A stretch of 64,000 nucleotides of DNA, taken from the NCBI RefSeq assembly GCF_900156165.1, contig NZ_FTMY01000005.1:124001-188000 (forward strand). The letters are read 5' to 3'. Below the pieces are notes generated by a model. That model ran no database searches. It was given only the letters and a program-made list of their open reading frames with translations, and was not told the origin of the DNA. The position numbers were made by a program, and so were the translations under genes. Below are positions 53,408 through 61,484 of this stretch, in pieces (positions within the stretch are counted from its first letter, which is position 1; every line of letters starts with the position of its first letter). This DNA comes from Pseudacidovorax sp. RU35E. Its GTDB lineage: Bacteria; Pseudomonadota; Gammaproteobacteria; Burkholderiales; Burkholderiaceae_C.

Positions 53408-54117
53408 CCGCCTGCCGTGCGCGGGCCGATGACGATCTCGACGCGCCGGTTCTTCTGGCGACCCTCGGGATCGTCCCGGCCATCAGGCGTGGTGTTGGGC
53501 GCCACCGGTTCGCGCCGGCCCAGGCCTTCGGTCTGCAGCGTCCGCGTGCCCGCCGCAGCGGCCAGCCGCTCGGCCACGCGCTGGGCGCGGCGCAGCGACA
53601 GCGCCTCGTTGTAGGCGTCGCTGCCGCGCGCATCCGTGTGGCCGCGCACCCGCACCGGGGCCTCTGGATAGCCCTGCAGCAGTTCGGCTGCGCGAGCCAG
53701 TGCGGGCTCGGCGTCCGGCCGCAGATCGGCCTTGTCGAAATCGAAGAGCACGTCCGCCGGCAGGTCGACCACGATGGCCTTCTGCGGCGTCGGCCGGGCG
53801 TTCAGTTCGGTCAGCAGGGCGCGGGTGCGGGCCAGGTGCGCGGGCGGCACCTCGGCCAGGCGCAGCGCGGTGTCGGGCGCCGCAGCCTTGCTGAAGGTGG
53901 ACTGGACCGGCGCCGCCTGCCAGCTGCCGGCGTTGCCGGCCGGTCGCCACTCGCTCACGGGGGCGCCCGGGGCCGGCTGCCAGCGTGTGGGCTGGCCGGC
54001 CAGCGCCTGCTCGCTGCGCCGCACCTGGTAGCCCGGCGCCGCGGCGGGGCCCTGCGCCAGGGCCGCGCACGCCGCGATCAGCCCTGCCGCGCCGGCCATG
54101 GCCGCCGTGGGCCTCAT
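53404..54117 (-). CDS. OmpA-family outer-membrane protein with peptidoglycan-binding domain
   Basis: A 237-residue protein with a signal peptide (cleavage near AALAQG) and an N-terminal region of about 100 residues of Pro/Ala/Gln-rich, low-complexity sequence. The C-terminal OmpA domain has VLFDFDKADLRPDAEPALARAAELL, VRVRGHTDARGSDAYNEALSLRRAQRVAERL and QKNRRVEIVI, so it should bind peptidoglycan and anchor something at the outer membrane. It is coupled on both sides by ATGA overlaps. Confidence 0.87.
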   Translation of the reverse strand: MRPTAAMAGAAGLIAACAALAQGPAAAPGYQVRRSEQALAGQPTRWQPAPGAPVSEWRPAGNAGSWQAAPVQSTFSKAAAPDTALRLAEVPPAHLARTRALLTELNARPTPQKAIVVDLPADVLFDFDKADLRPDAEPALARAAELLQGYPEAPVRVRGHTDARGSDAYNEALSLRRAQRVAERLAAAAGTRTLQTEGLGRREPVAPNTTPDGRDDPEGRQKNRRVEIVIGPRTAGG

Positions 54118-54722
54118 CCGCCGGCCTTGAGCGGCAGCACCATCTCCAGGCCCGGGCTGTTGGTGTCGTCCTGCGGACTGCCTTCGTTGATGACGAGCTT
54201 GACCTGCCGTGCATCGGCCGGCACCGCGCCCAGGAAGACCAGCCGGCCTTCCATGGTGTCGCCGGTCTTGATCTTGAGGTAGCGGTTGTCCTCGGGCCGC
54301 TTGAGCATCAGCTTGTTGCCGGCCTCGTCCTGCAGGTAGGTGTCGCCGGACGCCATCTGCGTCCAGTTGGTGAGCGGGCTCGCGAACGAAGCGCTGACGT
54401 CCAGCACGGTGGCGTCGGGCCCCAGTTCCACGCCCTTCACGCGCACGGTGAGGCCGGCGCTGGCCACGCCCTGCACGGCCAGCGGCAACTGGCGCGCGCT
54501 GGTGGGGGTGGCGGCGGCGGGCGCCTGAGCGGGCGTGGAAGCGCTGCCCTCGGTGGGCGCCGCCGCCGGTGGCACTGCGGGCGCCGGGCTGGCCATCGGC
54601 GCCGCGGCCGGTGCCGGCGTGGGGGTGGAGGCTGCCGGTGTGCTGTCGCGGTCGGAGCAGGCGGCCAGCAGGCCCGCCGACAGCGCGAGGGCGGCGAGGG
54701 GAAAGGCGTGCGTGGACTTCAT
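54114..54722 (-). CDS. Lipoprotein of unknown function with Ala/Pro-rich linker
   Basis: A 202-residue lipoprotein with lipobox LLAAC (Cys22), a Pro/Ala-rich linker (residues about 25-80), then a beta-rich domain (LPLAVQGVASAGLTVRVKGVELGPDATVLDVSASFASP, TYLQDEAGNKLMLKRPEDNRYLKIKTGDTMEGRLVFLG). The C-terminal domain resembles DUF4352-type domains. It is between the short repeat protein and the OmpA-like protein and overlaps both (ATGA). Confidence 0.75.
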   Translation of the reverse strand: MKSTHAFPLAALALSAGLLAACSDRDSTPAASTPTPAPAAAPMASPAPAVPPAAAPTEGSASTPAQAPAAATPTSARQLPLAVQGVASAGLTVRVKGVELGPDATVLDVSASFASPLTNWTQMASGDTYLQDEAGNKLMLKRPEDNRYLKIKTGDTMEGRLVFLGAVPADARQVKLVINEGSPQDDTNSPGLEMVLPLKAGG

Positions 54723-55126
54723 CGGATGTTGACGCTGTTGACGTTGGCCGCCGCCCCGGCGCCGCCGGGGGCGCAGTCGACGCCGGCCTTCACGTCGCGC
54801 GTGTTGCGGCCGGTGACGACGACGGTGCGGCCCTGCAGGGCGCGGCTGTCGATGTCGACGCTGTTGATGTTGGCGCCGGCCGTGGCGGCCGTGCCATCGG
54901 CGCAGCGCACCTGCACGTTGCTGGCGCTGTTGCCGGTGACTTCGATGCGGTTGGTGCCGGGGCCGGGGCGTTCGATCATGGTGGTGGTGCTGTGGCTGCG
55001 GTCGGACACGCCGGCAGCCCAGCCGGCGCCGGCCGCGAGGACGACGGCGAGCGCGGCTGCGAGGCGCGGCGCCCGCCAGGGGCTGCGGGCCAGTGCGGCG
55101 AAAGGGGTCGAAGGGTTCTGGGTCAT
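54719..55126 (-). CDS. Small secreted or anchored protein with two NSV-type repeats
   Basis: A 135-residue protein with one N-terminal hydrophobic segment (LAAALAVVLAAGAGWAAG) that could be a signal or anchor. The rest shows two units of one pattern: NRIEVTGNSASNVQVRCADGTAATAGANINSVDI and GRTVVVTGRNTRDVKAGVDCAPGG..ANVNSVNI. The pattern V-x-GN/GR-x-x-x-x-V-x-A or V-x-C..A-N-N-SV-D/N-I is the same as in the two other repeat proteins of this cluster. Each unit contains a Cys, so a disulfide is possible. It overlaps the lipoprotein gene (ATGA). Confidence 0.75.
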   Translation of the reverse strand: MTQNPSTPFAALARSPWRAPRLAAALAVVLAAGAGWAAGVSDRSHSTTTMIERPGPGTNRIEVTGNSASNVQVRCADGTAATAGANINSVDIDSRALQGRTVVVTGRNTRDVKAGVDCAPGGAGAAANVNSVNIR

Positions 55127-55173
55127 GGCGAAGGCCTCGTCACGGGATGCGCAGGGCGGTCGATGTCCAACGG

Positions 55174-56166
55174 TCAGCGCGCGGGCGCGGGCGCGGGCGT
55201 GGCCGGCAGCGACTCCTGCCCTGGAAAGCCGCCGAGCGGCGAGCGGGCGGGCGCAGGTGCGGGCGACGCCGTCGGCGCAGTGGCCTCGGCCGCCCGCAGC
55301 GCGCCCAGGCCGGGCGGGCCGGAGAGCTTGGGCCCCGCCGGCCCCAGGGCCGCGGCCGGTGGCGGCGATGCCGTGCCCGGCATGCCCGGCGTTCCCGATG
55401 CCGCGGCGCCGGGCGCCTGCCGCATCTGGGCTTCCAGCTCGCTGGCGAAGCGGTCCGCCAGGGCGGTCTCCTCGGCCGCCATCTCATGGCCCAGGCTGTT
55501 GATGCTCTCGGCGGCGCCCTTGGCGTTCTGGCTGCCCGGCAAGGCCAGGCGCTGCGCCAGCCGGGCATAGCCCAGGGCCTTGATGTTGTCCTTGGGCACG
55601 CCCTGGCCATTGCGGTAGAGGTCCGACAGGCGCTGCATGGCACGCGGGTCGCCGCGCACCGCACCCAGCAGGTACCAGCGATAGGCCTGACCGATGTCGG
55701 AGATGCCGCTGCGGTTGCTCTGGTAGGCGTCGCCCAGCAGGGTGAGCAGGGCGGGGTTCTGCGTGCGCAGTGCGTCCTCCTTGAGGCGCGAGATCTCGCT
55801 GCCGTACAGCGGCCCCTGGCAGCCGGGGTTGACCATGCCGCGCTCGATGGCCTGCTGGCACGATTCGACAAAGCGCGCGCCCGCCTCGGCGGCGGCGGAG
55901 GGCGCGGTGTTGGCGCCCGCCGGCGTGACCGGTGTCGCCGCCGCCGAGCCGCTGACGACCGCACCGGCCGCTCCGCTGCTCACGGCCGCGCCGGGGTTGC
56001 CGATAACCGTCTGCGCCCGTGCGGCCATGGCGCCCAGCAGGGCGGCGGCCAGCAGTAGCGAGGTCGCCGCCCAGGCCGTGGCGCGGACGGCCGACGGTGC
56101 TCGGGCGGCAGCCAGGGCGCGGTCAGCCGGCGTGACGCGCAGCGGACTCACAGGCCTGTCCCTCAT
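55174..56166 (-). CDS. Sel1-like repeat protein
   Basis: A 330-residue exported protein with a hydrophobic N-terminal segment (ATAWAATSLLLAAALLGAMAARA), a low-complexity linker, one or two Sel1-like helical repeats (LLTLLGDAYQSNRSGISDIGQAYRWYLLGAVRGDPRAMQRLSDLYRNGQGVPKDNIKALGYARLAQRLAL), then an Ala/Pro-rich tail. Sel1 repeats mediate protein contacts. Its ATG overlaps the CsgG-like gene stop (ATGA); an alternative ATG 31 codons upstream lies in that gene. Confidence 0.75.
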   Translation of the reverse strand: MRDRPVSPLRVTPADRALAAARAPSAVRATAWAATSLLLAAALLGAMAARAQTVIGNPGAAVSSGAAGAVVSGSAAATPVTPAGANTAPSAAAEAGARFVESCQQAIERGMVNPGCQGPLYGSEISRLKEDALRTQNPALLTLLGDAYQSNRSGISDIGQAYRWYLLGAVRGDPRAMQRLSDLYRNGQGVPKDNIKALGYARLAQRLALPGSQNAKGAAESINSLGHEMAAEETALADRFASELEAQMRQAPGAAASGTPGMPGTASPPPAAALGPAGPKLSGPPGLGALRAAEATAPTASPAPAPARSPLGGFPGQESLPATPAPAPAR

Positions 56167-57359
56167 GCGCCCGCCCTTGCCGGTGCGGAAGCGGCGGGGC
56201 CACCCTGGCCCGGCGCAGCGGCCGGCAGCGTGGCGGGCGCGGCCAGCTGACCGTCCCACGGCATGGGCACGCCGAAGAACAGCGGCTCGAAGCCCTGCCA
56301 GCTCAGCACGTCCACCGTGTCGCCCAGCTGCGGATAGCGGCTCGAGTACACGCGACGCAGCGCCTCCTGCGTGGGCGCGTCCAGCTGCTGGTTGATGGCC
56401 ACGTTCTCGCCGTACTTGCGCAGCGTCACCTGGATCAGGCCCACCTTCACCTGCGGCGTGAGCGCCTCATAGGACTTGCGCATGTTGTCCACGACCACCG
56501 GGTCGGGCGTGCCGCCGGGGATGCAGCGCCAGTAGGGCGTGTTGGTGGCTTTGCCCATCAACTCCAGCACGCTCAGGTCCACCAGCGTGCGGATGGCCGA
56601 ATGCCGCCCCTGCAGATACTTGCCCTCCAGCTTGAAGCCGAAGGCGTCGCCGTAGAAGCCCAGGCTGGCGTTGTCCTCCTGGCTGAAGTTCAGCACCTTG
56701 ATCACGTTGGAGGCCTGCACGCGCGGCACCATCTGCTGGGTGCTGAAGCTCACCAGGTTCAGGTCCAGCGCCAGGGCCGAGAGGATGGCGGTGCGCTTGA
56801 AGTCGGCACCGAGGTTCGTCTCGCCCTTGCCCTTGCCGAAGTCCACGCTGGCCGAGTTGGAGCGGCCCGCGCCCGACAGCGCACGGTCGAATTCGGTCAG
56901 TGCGCCGGTGATCAGGAAGTCGGGCATCGTCACGCCGAAGCGCGCGCCCAGCTGGGCCTGCGAGATCAGGTAGTCGGGGTGGTAGGGCACGTAGACGATG
57001 CGCGCGCCAATGCGGTTGACGGCCGTGCGGACCATCTCGGTGATGTCACCCGGGATCTCCGAGCCCACCAGCGGGTTGGAGAGGTTGGTCGCGTCGAGGA
57101 TGTTGCGCGTCTGCATGTAGACGACCGGGTCGCCGTCCTTGTAGACGTCGAGCATGGTGCCGAAGCGCGTGAGTGCGGCGGCGTACTGGCTCAGGTTGGC
57201 GGTGGGCAGCGAGCGTGCGGCCTCGCGCTCGGCCAGAAGCTGGTCCGCATCCTTGAGGGCGTTCTCCGTGGTGGCGCAGCCGGCGACGAGTGCGGCGGCA
57301 GCAGTGAGTGTGGCAAGGCGGGCGCTGATCCGGGCGCCGCGGGCGAGTGCGAAGGTCAT
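56163..57359 (-). CDS. CsgG/HfaB-like outer-membrane lipoprotein (curli-type secretion channel)
   Basis: A 398-residue lipoprotein with lipobox LVAGC (Cys28). The segments GDITEMVRTAVNRIGARIVYVPY, MPDFLITGALTEFDR, KVLNFSQEDNASLGFYGDAFGF and RHSAIRTLVDLSVLELMGKATNTPYWRC resemble the CsgG/HfaB fold. CsgG forms the nonameric outer-membrane pore that exports curli subunits. The two secreted repeat proteins encoded upstream would be its cargo. It is similar to, but clearly not, E. coli CsgG: it is over 100 residues longer. The assignment rests on remembered family patterns. Confidence 0.62.
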   Translation of the reverse strand: MTFALARGARISARLATLTAAAALVAGCATTENALKDADQLLAEREAARSLPTANLSQYAAALTRFGTMLDVYKDGDPVVYMQTRNILDATNLSNPLVGSEIPGDITEMVRTAVNRIGARIVYVPYHPDYLISQAQLGARFGVTMPDFLITGALTEFDRALSGAGRSNSASVDFGKGKGETNLGADFKRTAILSALALDLNLVSFSTQQMVPRVQASNVIKVLNFSQEDNASLGFYGDAFGFKLEGKYLQGRHSAIRTLVDLSVLELMGKATNTPYWRCIPGGTPDPVVVDNMRKSYEALTPQVKVGLIQVTLRKYGENVAINQQLDAPTQEALRRVYSSRYPQLGDTVDVLSWQGFEPLFFGVPMPWDGQLAAPATLPAAAPGQGGPAASAPARAGA

Positions 57360-57398
57360 GGTCTGCGAGGAGCGTTGTTGTTATCGGTACGCGGTGTG

Positions 57399-57414
57399 CG
57401 GCCCGCGCGGGCCG
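57399..57414. other. 16-bp perfect palindrome in the gap before the CsgG-like gene
   Basis: CGGCCCGCGCGGGCCG lies in the 65-base gap between the small secreted gene and the CsgG-like gene. It can form a strong RNA hairpin that may limit read-through or protect the upstream message. Confidence 0.5.
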
Positions 57415-57424
57415 GGGCAGTTCA

Positions 57425-57853
57425 TCAGCGGCCGTTGTTGAGAACGGTGATGTTCTCCACCCCCTTGCCATCGACGAACAGCGTCACGTTGCCGCTCACG
57501 TTGCCCTGGATCGTCGGGCTCGCGATGCGCAACTGGCCATCGGCGCCCTGCTGCACGTTGCTGTAGTCGGTGCGGATCACCAGGTTGCTCTGGTTGGCCG
57601 GCAGCTTGAGCGTGCCGTCGGGCTGCACCAGCGCCTGCTGGTCCACCACCTTGTTCTGCTCCAGGGCCTTGGCCACGCGGGCGCGGGCCGTGACGCTGGG
57701 CGTGACGCCGTCGATGAGCTTCACGCCTGCGTCCTTGTTGTCCTTGTAGTTGCCCAGCTGCTCGCCGTAGTTGACGAGCTGGGCCTGGGCACCGCCGGCC
57801 AGCAGCAGGGCGGTGGCGGCGGCGAGAAGTCGCCGTGTCGTGCGTGCGCGCAT
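57425..57853 (-). CDS. Small secreted protein of the fibre cluster
   Basis: A 142-residue protein with a typical signal peptide (LLAAATALLLAGGAQA|QLVNYG, cleaved near residue 24). The mature part ends SGNVTLFVDGKGVENITVLNNG, a beta-strand-like, Asn-rich segment. It is not clearly a repeat protein but the GNVTLFVDGKG segment resembles the GxVTIxGN units of its upstream neighbour. A GGAG ribosome site lies 8-11 bases before the ATG. It may be a subunit, nucleator or chaperone. Confidence 0.7.
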   Translation of the reverse strand: MRARTTRRLLAAATALLLAGGAQAQLVNYGEQLGNYKDNKDAGVKLIDGVTPSVTARARVAKALEQNKVVDQQALVQPDGTLKLPANQSNLVIRTDYSNVQQGADGQLRIASPTIQGNVSGNVTLFVDGKGVENITVLNNGR

Positions 57854-57881
57854 GATGAAGAAGGTCTCCAGAGTAGGGGAA

Positions 57882-60800
57882 TCACATGTTGAGCACCGTC
57901 ACCGCCGGTCCCACCGTCACGCTGCGGTTGACCACGCCGGTGGAGGGCAGGGTGATCGTCTTGCCGACGCTCGCGGCCCAGGGCGCGCCCCCGGCCACGC
58001 CCGCCGAGCCGGCCAGCACGCCCACATTGCGCACGCTGGCGGTGGTGGTGCCCATGCCGGCGCGGGCGTTGTTGCCCACGATGGTCACGCTGCCGGTGAT
58101 GACGCCGCGGTTGATGACCGAGTTGGCCGTGCCGCCCATGCCGGCCGAGCCCTGGTTGCCGGCGATGGTCACCTTGCCGGCCATGGTGCCGGTGTTGACC
58201 AGCGAATTGACCGTGCCGCCGTTCGACGCCGTGCCGCGGTTGCCCACGATGGCCACCGCGCCGCTCAGGTTGCCGCGGTTGACCACGCTGTTGACCACGC
58301 CGCCGCCGCTTGCCGTGCCCTGGTTGCCGAGGATGGTGATGTTGGCCGCCAGGTTGCCGGTGTTGCGCACGCTGTTGGCCAGGCTGCCGTTGCCGCGCGC
58401 GCTGCCCGTGTTGCCGGCGATGTGCACGTTGCCCGTCGCACGGCCGCCGTTGACGAAGGAATTGACGGTGCCGCCGTCCTGCGCGCTGCCCTGGTTGCCC
58501 AGGATGGTGATCTGCCCGCCGGCCAGCGTGCCGCCGTTGTCCACGCTGTTGGCGGTGCCCTTGCGCGCCACCTGGCCCTGGTTGCCGCTGATCGTCACGC
58601 GGCTGCCGGCCATGCTGCCGCGGTTGCGCACCGTGTTGGCGATGGCGTCCCCGCCGTCGGCCTGCACGGTGGCGCGGTTGCCGTCGATGCCGATCTGCGC
58701 GCCGCTGATGCGGCCTTCGTTGACCAGGCTGTTGGCCGCCGCCACATGGCCGCCCTGGGCCTGAACGCCCTGCGCCTGGTTGCCGCGCAGGCTGACGCTG
58801 CTGCCTTCCAATGTTGAGTTCTCGTCCAGCAGCACGCTGTTGGCCAGCGCCAGGGCCTGGTCGCCACGCACCTGGCCGGCCATGTTGTCGGCCAGCGCCA
58901 GACTGCTGCCGCGCAGCTGGCCCAGCACCTGCACCGCGTTGGCATAGGCCTGGCCCACGCCGCCGCTGACGGCCTTGCCGAAGAGCGTGACTTCCTTGCC
59001 GCTGCTGCGCACGTCGATGGCCTGGTTGCCGGTCAGCGTGACCGGGCTGGCCTGCACGTCGCCCTGGCCATTGACGGCCAGCGCATTGGCATTCACCCGG
59101 CCCCCGTCGGCCTGCAGCTGGCGCGCCGTGTTGCCGCGCACCGTGAGTGGCGACGACGCCAGCCGCGCGCCGCCTTCGCCTTCGAGGTACAGGCCGTTGG
59201 CGACCAGGATGCCATTCTTCGCCGAGCCGGCGCCCATGGCCTGGCCCGAGCCGCCGCCCGCCGTCACGTCGCTGGCCTGGTTGTCGGCCAGCGTCACCGG
59301 GCTGCCCGAGAGCTGCGAGTCGCGGTAGACCCCCAGGGCATTGACCAGCGCCGTGCCGCCCGGCGCCCTCACGTTGGACGCGCGGTTGCCCGTCACCTGC
59401 AGGGTGGAGCCGCCGTCGGCGCGCGCGTTCTGGTGCAGCACCACGGCGTTCACCGCGGCGCGAGCGTTCTGGTCGGTCGAGGCCAGGCCGCCCGCCACCG
59501 CGCCCGAGGCGGCGCCGGTTTCGATCTGGCGGGCCGTGTTGTCCTGCACCGTGGTGCGGGCGGACAGGCGCGATGCGCCGCCCTCGCCCTTTTCCACGCT
59601 CACGGCATTGGCCACCAGCTTGCCGCCGCGCGACGAGAGGCCCGCGGCCTGGTTGCCGAGGATGTCGACGCGGCCCGCGTCCACCTCGGAGCCCAGCACG
59701 CCCAGGCTGTTGACCAGCGCCATCGCGTTCTGCTCGCCCGAGGCGATCAGGCCACCGGCCGCGCTGCCCTGGAAGCCGGTGGTGGCGACGTTGTCGGCCT
59801 TGTTGTCCTGGATGACCACGCTGGTGCCGCGCGTGGTGGCCTTGCTTAGCCACACGCTGTTGGCCACGGCCGCGCCGCCGTTGGCGCGCACGCCATCGGC
59901 CACGTTGCCGCTCACCGTGTGCCGGGTGCTGCCCTCGACGCTGCCGCCCTGCACCGAGATGCTGTTGGCCAGCGCCACAGCGGCCATCTGCACATCGGCC
60001 AGCGCGCCGCCCAGCACCGAGCCGCTGCCGCCGTCGGCATCGACGCGGCTGGCGCGGTTGGTGGCGATCTGCGCGCTGTACTGGCGCAGCGCGGCGCCCT
60101 GGTAGTCGGCCAGGTTCAGGCTGTTGGCCAGGGCGCTGCCACCCGTGGCCGTGATCGATTCGGCCTGGTTGCCCTGTTGCAGGACCCGCGCACCTTCAAG
60201 GCGGCTGTTGGCGGCCGTCAGCGCATTGGCCGCGGCCACGCCGCTGAGTTGCGCCGAGGCGATGGCGCCCCAGCCCACGCTGGCGCTGCCGCCGCCGGCA
60301 CGCACATCGCGGGCGCGGTTGTCCGTCTGGGTGATCTGCAGGTCGTCCACGGGCGTGCGGGCCAGCGTGCTGCCGTTGGCGATGGCCGCGCCGCCGAGCG
60401 AGGCCACGCCTTCGACGCGGTTGCCCGTGACGTCTACGCGCAGGCGGCGCAGGTCGCTTTCGTCGGCCAGCAGGCCGTTGGCCGTGGCGCGCCCGGGCAG
60501 TTGCAGCGAGCCCGCGCCAAGCGCCACCGACGCCTTCGCGCCGTGGGCCTCGATGCGGCTCGCCTGGTTGTTCTGGATCTGGATGCGGCTGTCGGCCAGC
60601 GGCCGGCGGCCCTGGCCGCCCGACAGCAGCACGCTGTTGGCCGAAGCCGCGCCGCCTATGGCGCGCACGAAGCCGCTGACCTGGTTCTGCAGCACCGACA
60701 CCTGCGTGTTGCGTGTGTCGAGCGCGGACAGGCCGATCATGTTGGCCTGCGAGGTGGCGATGAGCTCGGCCGAACCGGCGATCCCCGCACCGGCCGTGGC

Positions 60801-61040
60801 CTTGCCGCCGCCGGCCATCACCTCGCCGGTGGTGCGATTGCCGGTGTTGCGCGCCGCACTGCTGCCGTCGAGCGTGCTGCCGGGCCGCGCGGTGATCCAG
60901 CCGAGCCCATGCAGCACGCTTTCCTGTGCCTGCACGGCGGTCGTCGCCAGCCCGGCCAGGCCACCGCACACGAGGGCGAGGGCATGGACCAGGGCGGTGT
61001 TCTTCTGTCTCGGGGCCTGGGGCACGGGCACGGTCTCCAT
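57882..61040 (-). CDS. Large secreted repeat protein (probable surface fibre or adhesin)
   Basis: A 1,052-residue exported protein. A signal-like stretch (ALVHALALVCGGLAGLATTAVQA|Q, cleavage near residue 39) is followed by about 17 imperfect units of 40-55 residues: a beta-like run ending V-x-GN-x-A, then A-x-GG-x-A, then ANS/ANA-x-L/V. From about residue 807 to 1009 the units become shorter, a regular 28-residue repeat (GxVTIxGNxGxAxxGGxxNSVxNxG), then an unrelated 40-residue C-terminus. Low charge, few aromatic residues and no Cys suggest a beta-solenoid or amyloid-like fold. No HlyA- or autotransporter-type ending is visible, so export by the CsgG-like pore is plausible. Start codon directly follows a strong hairpin. 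Confidence 0.8.
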   Translation of the reverse strand: METVPVPQAPRQKNTALVHALALVCGGLAGLATTAVQAQESVLHGLGWITARPGSTLDGSSAARNTGNRTTGEVMAGGGKATAGAGIAGSAELIATSQANMIGLSALDTRNTQVSVLQNQVSGFVRAIGGAASANSVLLSGGQGRRPLADSRIQIQNNQASRIEAHGAKASVALGAGSLQLPGRATANGLLADESDLRRLRVDVTGNRVEGVASLGGAAIANGSTLARTPVDDLQITQTDNRARDVRAGGGSASVGWGAIASAQLSGVAAANALTAANSRLEGARVLQQGNQAESITATGGSALANSLNLADYQGAALRQYSAQIATNRASRVDADGGSGSVLGGALADVQMAAVALANSISVQGGSVEGSTRHTVSGNVADGVRANGGAAVANSVWLSKATTRGTSVVIQDNKADNVATTGFQGSAAGGLIASGEQNAMALVNSLGVLGSEVDAGRVDILGNQAAGLSSRGGKLVANAVSVEKGEGGASRLSARTTVQDNTARQIETGAASGAVAGGLASTDQNARAAVNAVVLHQNARADGGSTLQVTGNRASNVRAPGGTALVNALGVYRDSQLSGSPVTLADNQASDVTAGGGSGQAMGAGSAKNGILVANGLYLEGEGGARLASSPLTVRGNTARQLQADGGRVNANALAVNGQGDVQASPVTLTGNQAIDVRSSGKEVTLFGKAVSGGVGQAYANAVQVLGQLRGSSLALADNMAGQVRGDQALALANSVLLDENSTLEGSSVSLRGNQAQGVQAQGGHVAAANSLVNEGRISGAQIGIDGNRATVQADGGDAIANTVRNRGSMAGSRVTISGNQGQVARKGTANSVDNGGTLAGGQITILGNQGSAQDGGTVNSFVNGGRATGNVHIAGNTGSARGNGSLANSVRNTGNLAANITILGNQGTASGGGVVNSVVNRGNLSGAVAIVGNRGTASNGGTVNSLVNTGTMAGKVTIAGNQGSAGMGGTANSVINRGVITGSVTIVGNNARAGMGTTTASVRNVGVLAGSAGVAGGAPWAASVGKTITLPSTGVVNRSVTVGPAVTVLNM
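58014..58620 (-). repeat. Seven tandem 28-29-codon repeats in the large secreted protein
   Basis: About 84-87 bp each. Encoded consensus: [LM]-x-G-x-V-T-I-x-G-N-x-G-x-A-x-x-G-G-x-x-N-S-V-x-N-x-G. The first unit begins near MAGSRVTISGNQG and the last ends near ASVRNVGV. Codon variation between units shows they are not recent exact copies. Confidence 0.85.
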
Positions 61041-61101
61041 CCGGTGTCCGGGACGGCGGGCGGATCAGCCCTGCTGCACGGTGGCCGTCCCGGCACACCG
61101 G
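61041..61101. other. Strong inverted repeat between the two repeat-protein genes
   Basis: Arms at 61041-61057 and 61084-61101 match over 17 bases with one bulge (CCGGTGT-CCGGGACGGC and its complement). On the minus strand the stem starts 14 bases after the small gene's stop and ends directly before the ATG of the large gene. It may act as a partial terminator or hide the large gene's ribosome site and so set a high small-to-large subunit ratio. Confidence 0.75.
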
Positions 61102-61115
61102 ACGAGGGCATCCGC

Positions 61116-61484
61116 TCAGTTGATGTTCACGGAGTTGACGTTGGCCGTGCCGCCGATGGCCTTGATGGTGTCGGCTTCGTTGCCGCTCACCGTGATCTCG
61201 CTGTTGCGCACCTTGGAGCCGGTGATGTTGACCGAGTTGACGTTGGCCATGCCGGTCATGCTGACGTTGGCGCCCACCTTCAGCACACCGGCCTCACCGC
61301 CGCCGGCCAGGACGTCGCGCGCCTTGTTGCCGCTCACGGTGATGCGGCTGTTGGTGATCTCGGAGCCGGTCGAGCCGTTGGCCTTGCCGACGCCCGGGAT
61401 GGTGACCGCGCCGCTCTGGGCGAATGCGGGGGCGCACAGACCGGCCATGAGGGCGACGGCACCGGCTGCAACGAATTTCTTCAT
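61116..61484 (-). CDS. Small secreted repeat protein, first gene of the fibre cluster
   Basis: A 122-residue exported protein with a signal peptide (MKKFVAAGAVALMAGLCAPAFA|QSGAV). The mature part has two units of the same motif: NSRITVSGNKARDVLAGGG...ANVNSVNI and NSEITVSGNEADTIKAIGGTANVNSVNI. Thus it looks like a short version of the large protein, as CsgA or CsgB relate to amyloid fibres. CAGGAG precedes the ATG. Because it is first in the operon and followed by a strong hairpin, it is likely to be the most abundant product. Confidence 0.78.
   Translation of the reverse strand: MKKFVAAGAVALMAGLCAPAFAQSGAVTIPGVGKANGSTGSEITNSRITVSGNKARDVLAGGGEAGVLKVGANVSMTGMANVNSVNITGSKVRNSEITVSGNEADTIKAIGGTANVNSVNIN

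Noticed and set aside
58014-58620. Regular 84-bp repeats looked at as a CRISPR or tandem DNA repeat
   Set aside because: Repeats are in frame within a coding sequence, differ in bases between units, and have no spacer-repeat pattern.
57721-59853. Open frame on the minus strand overlapping the large repeat gene in another frame
   Set aside because: Gives Arg/Gly/Gln-rich low-complexity sequence only; the repeat-protein frame has the signal peptide and regular motifs.
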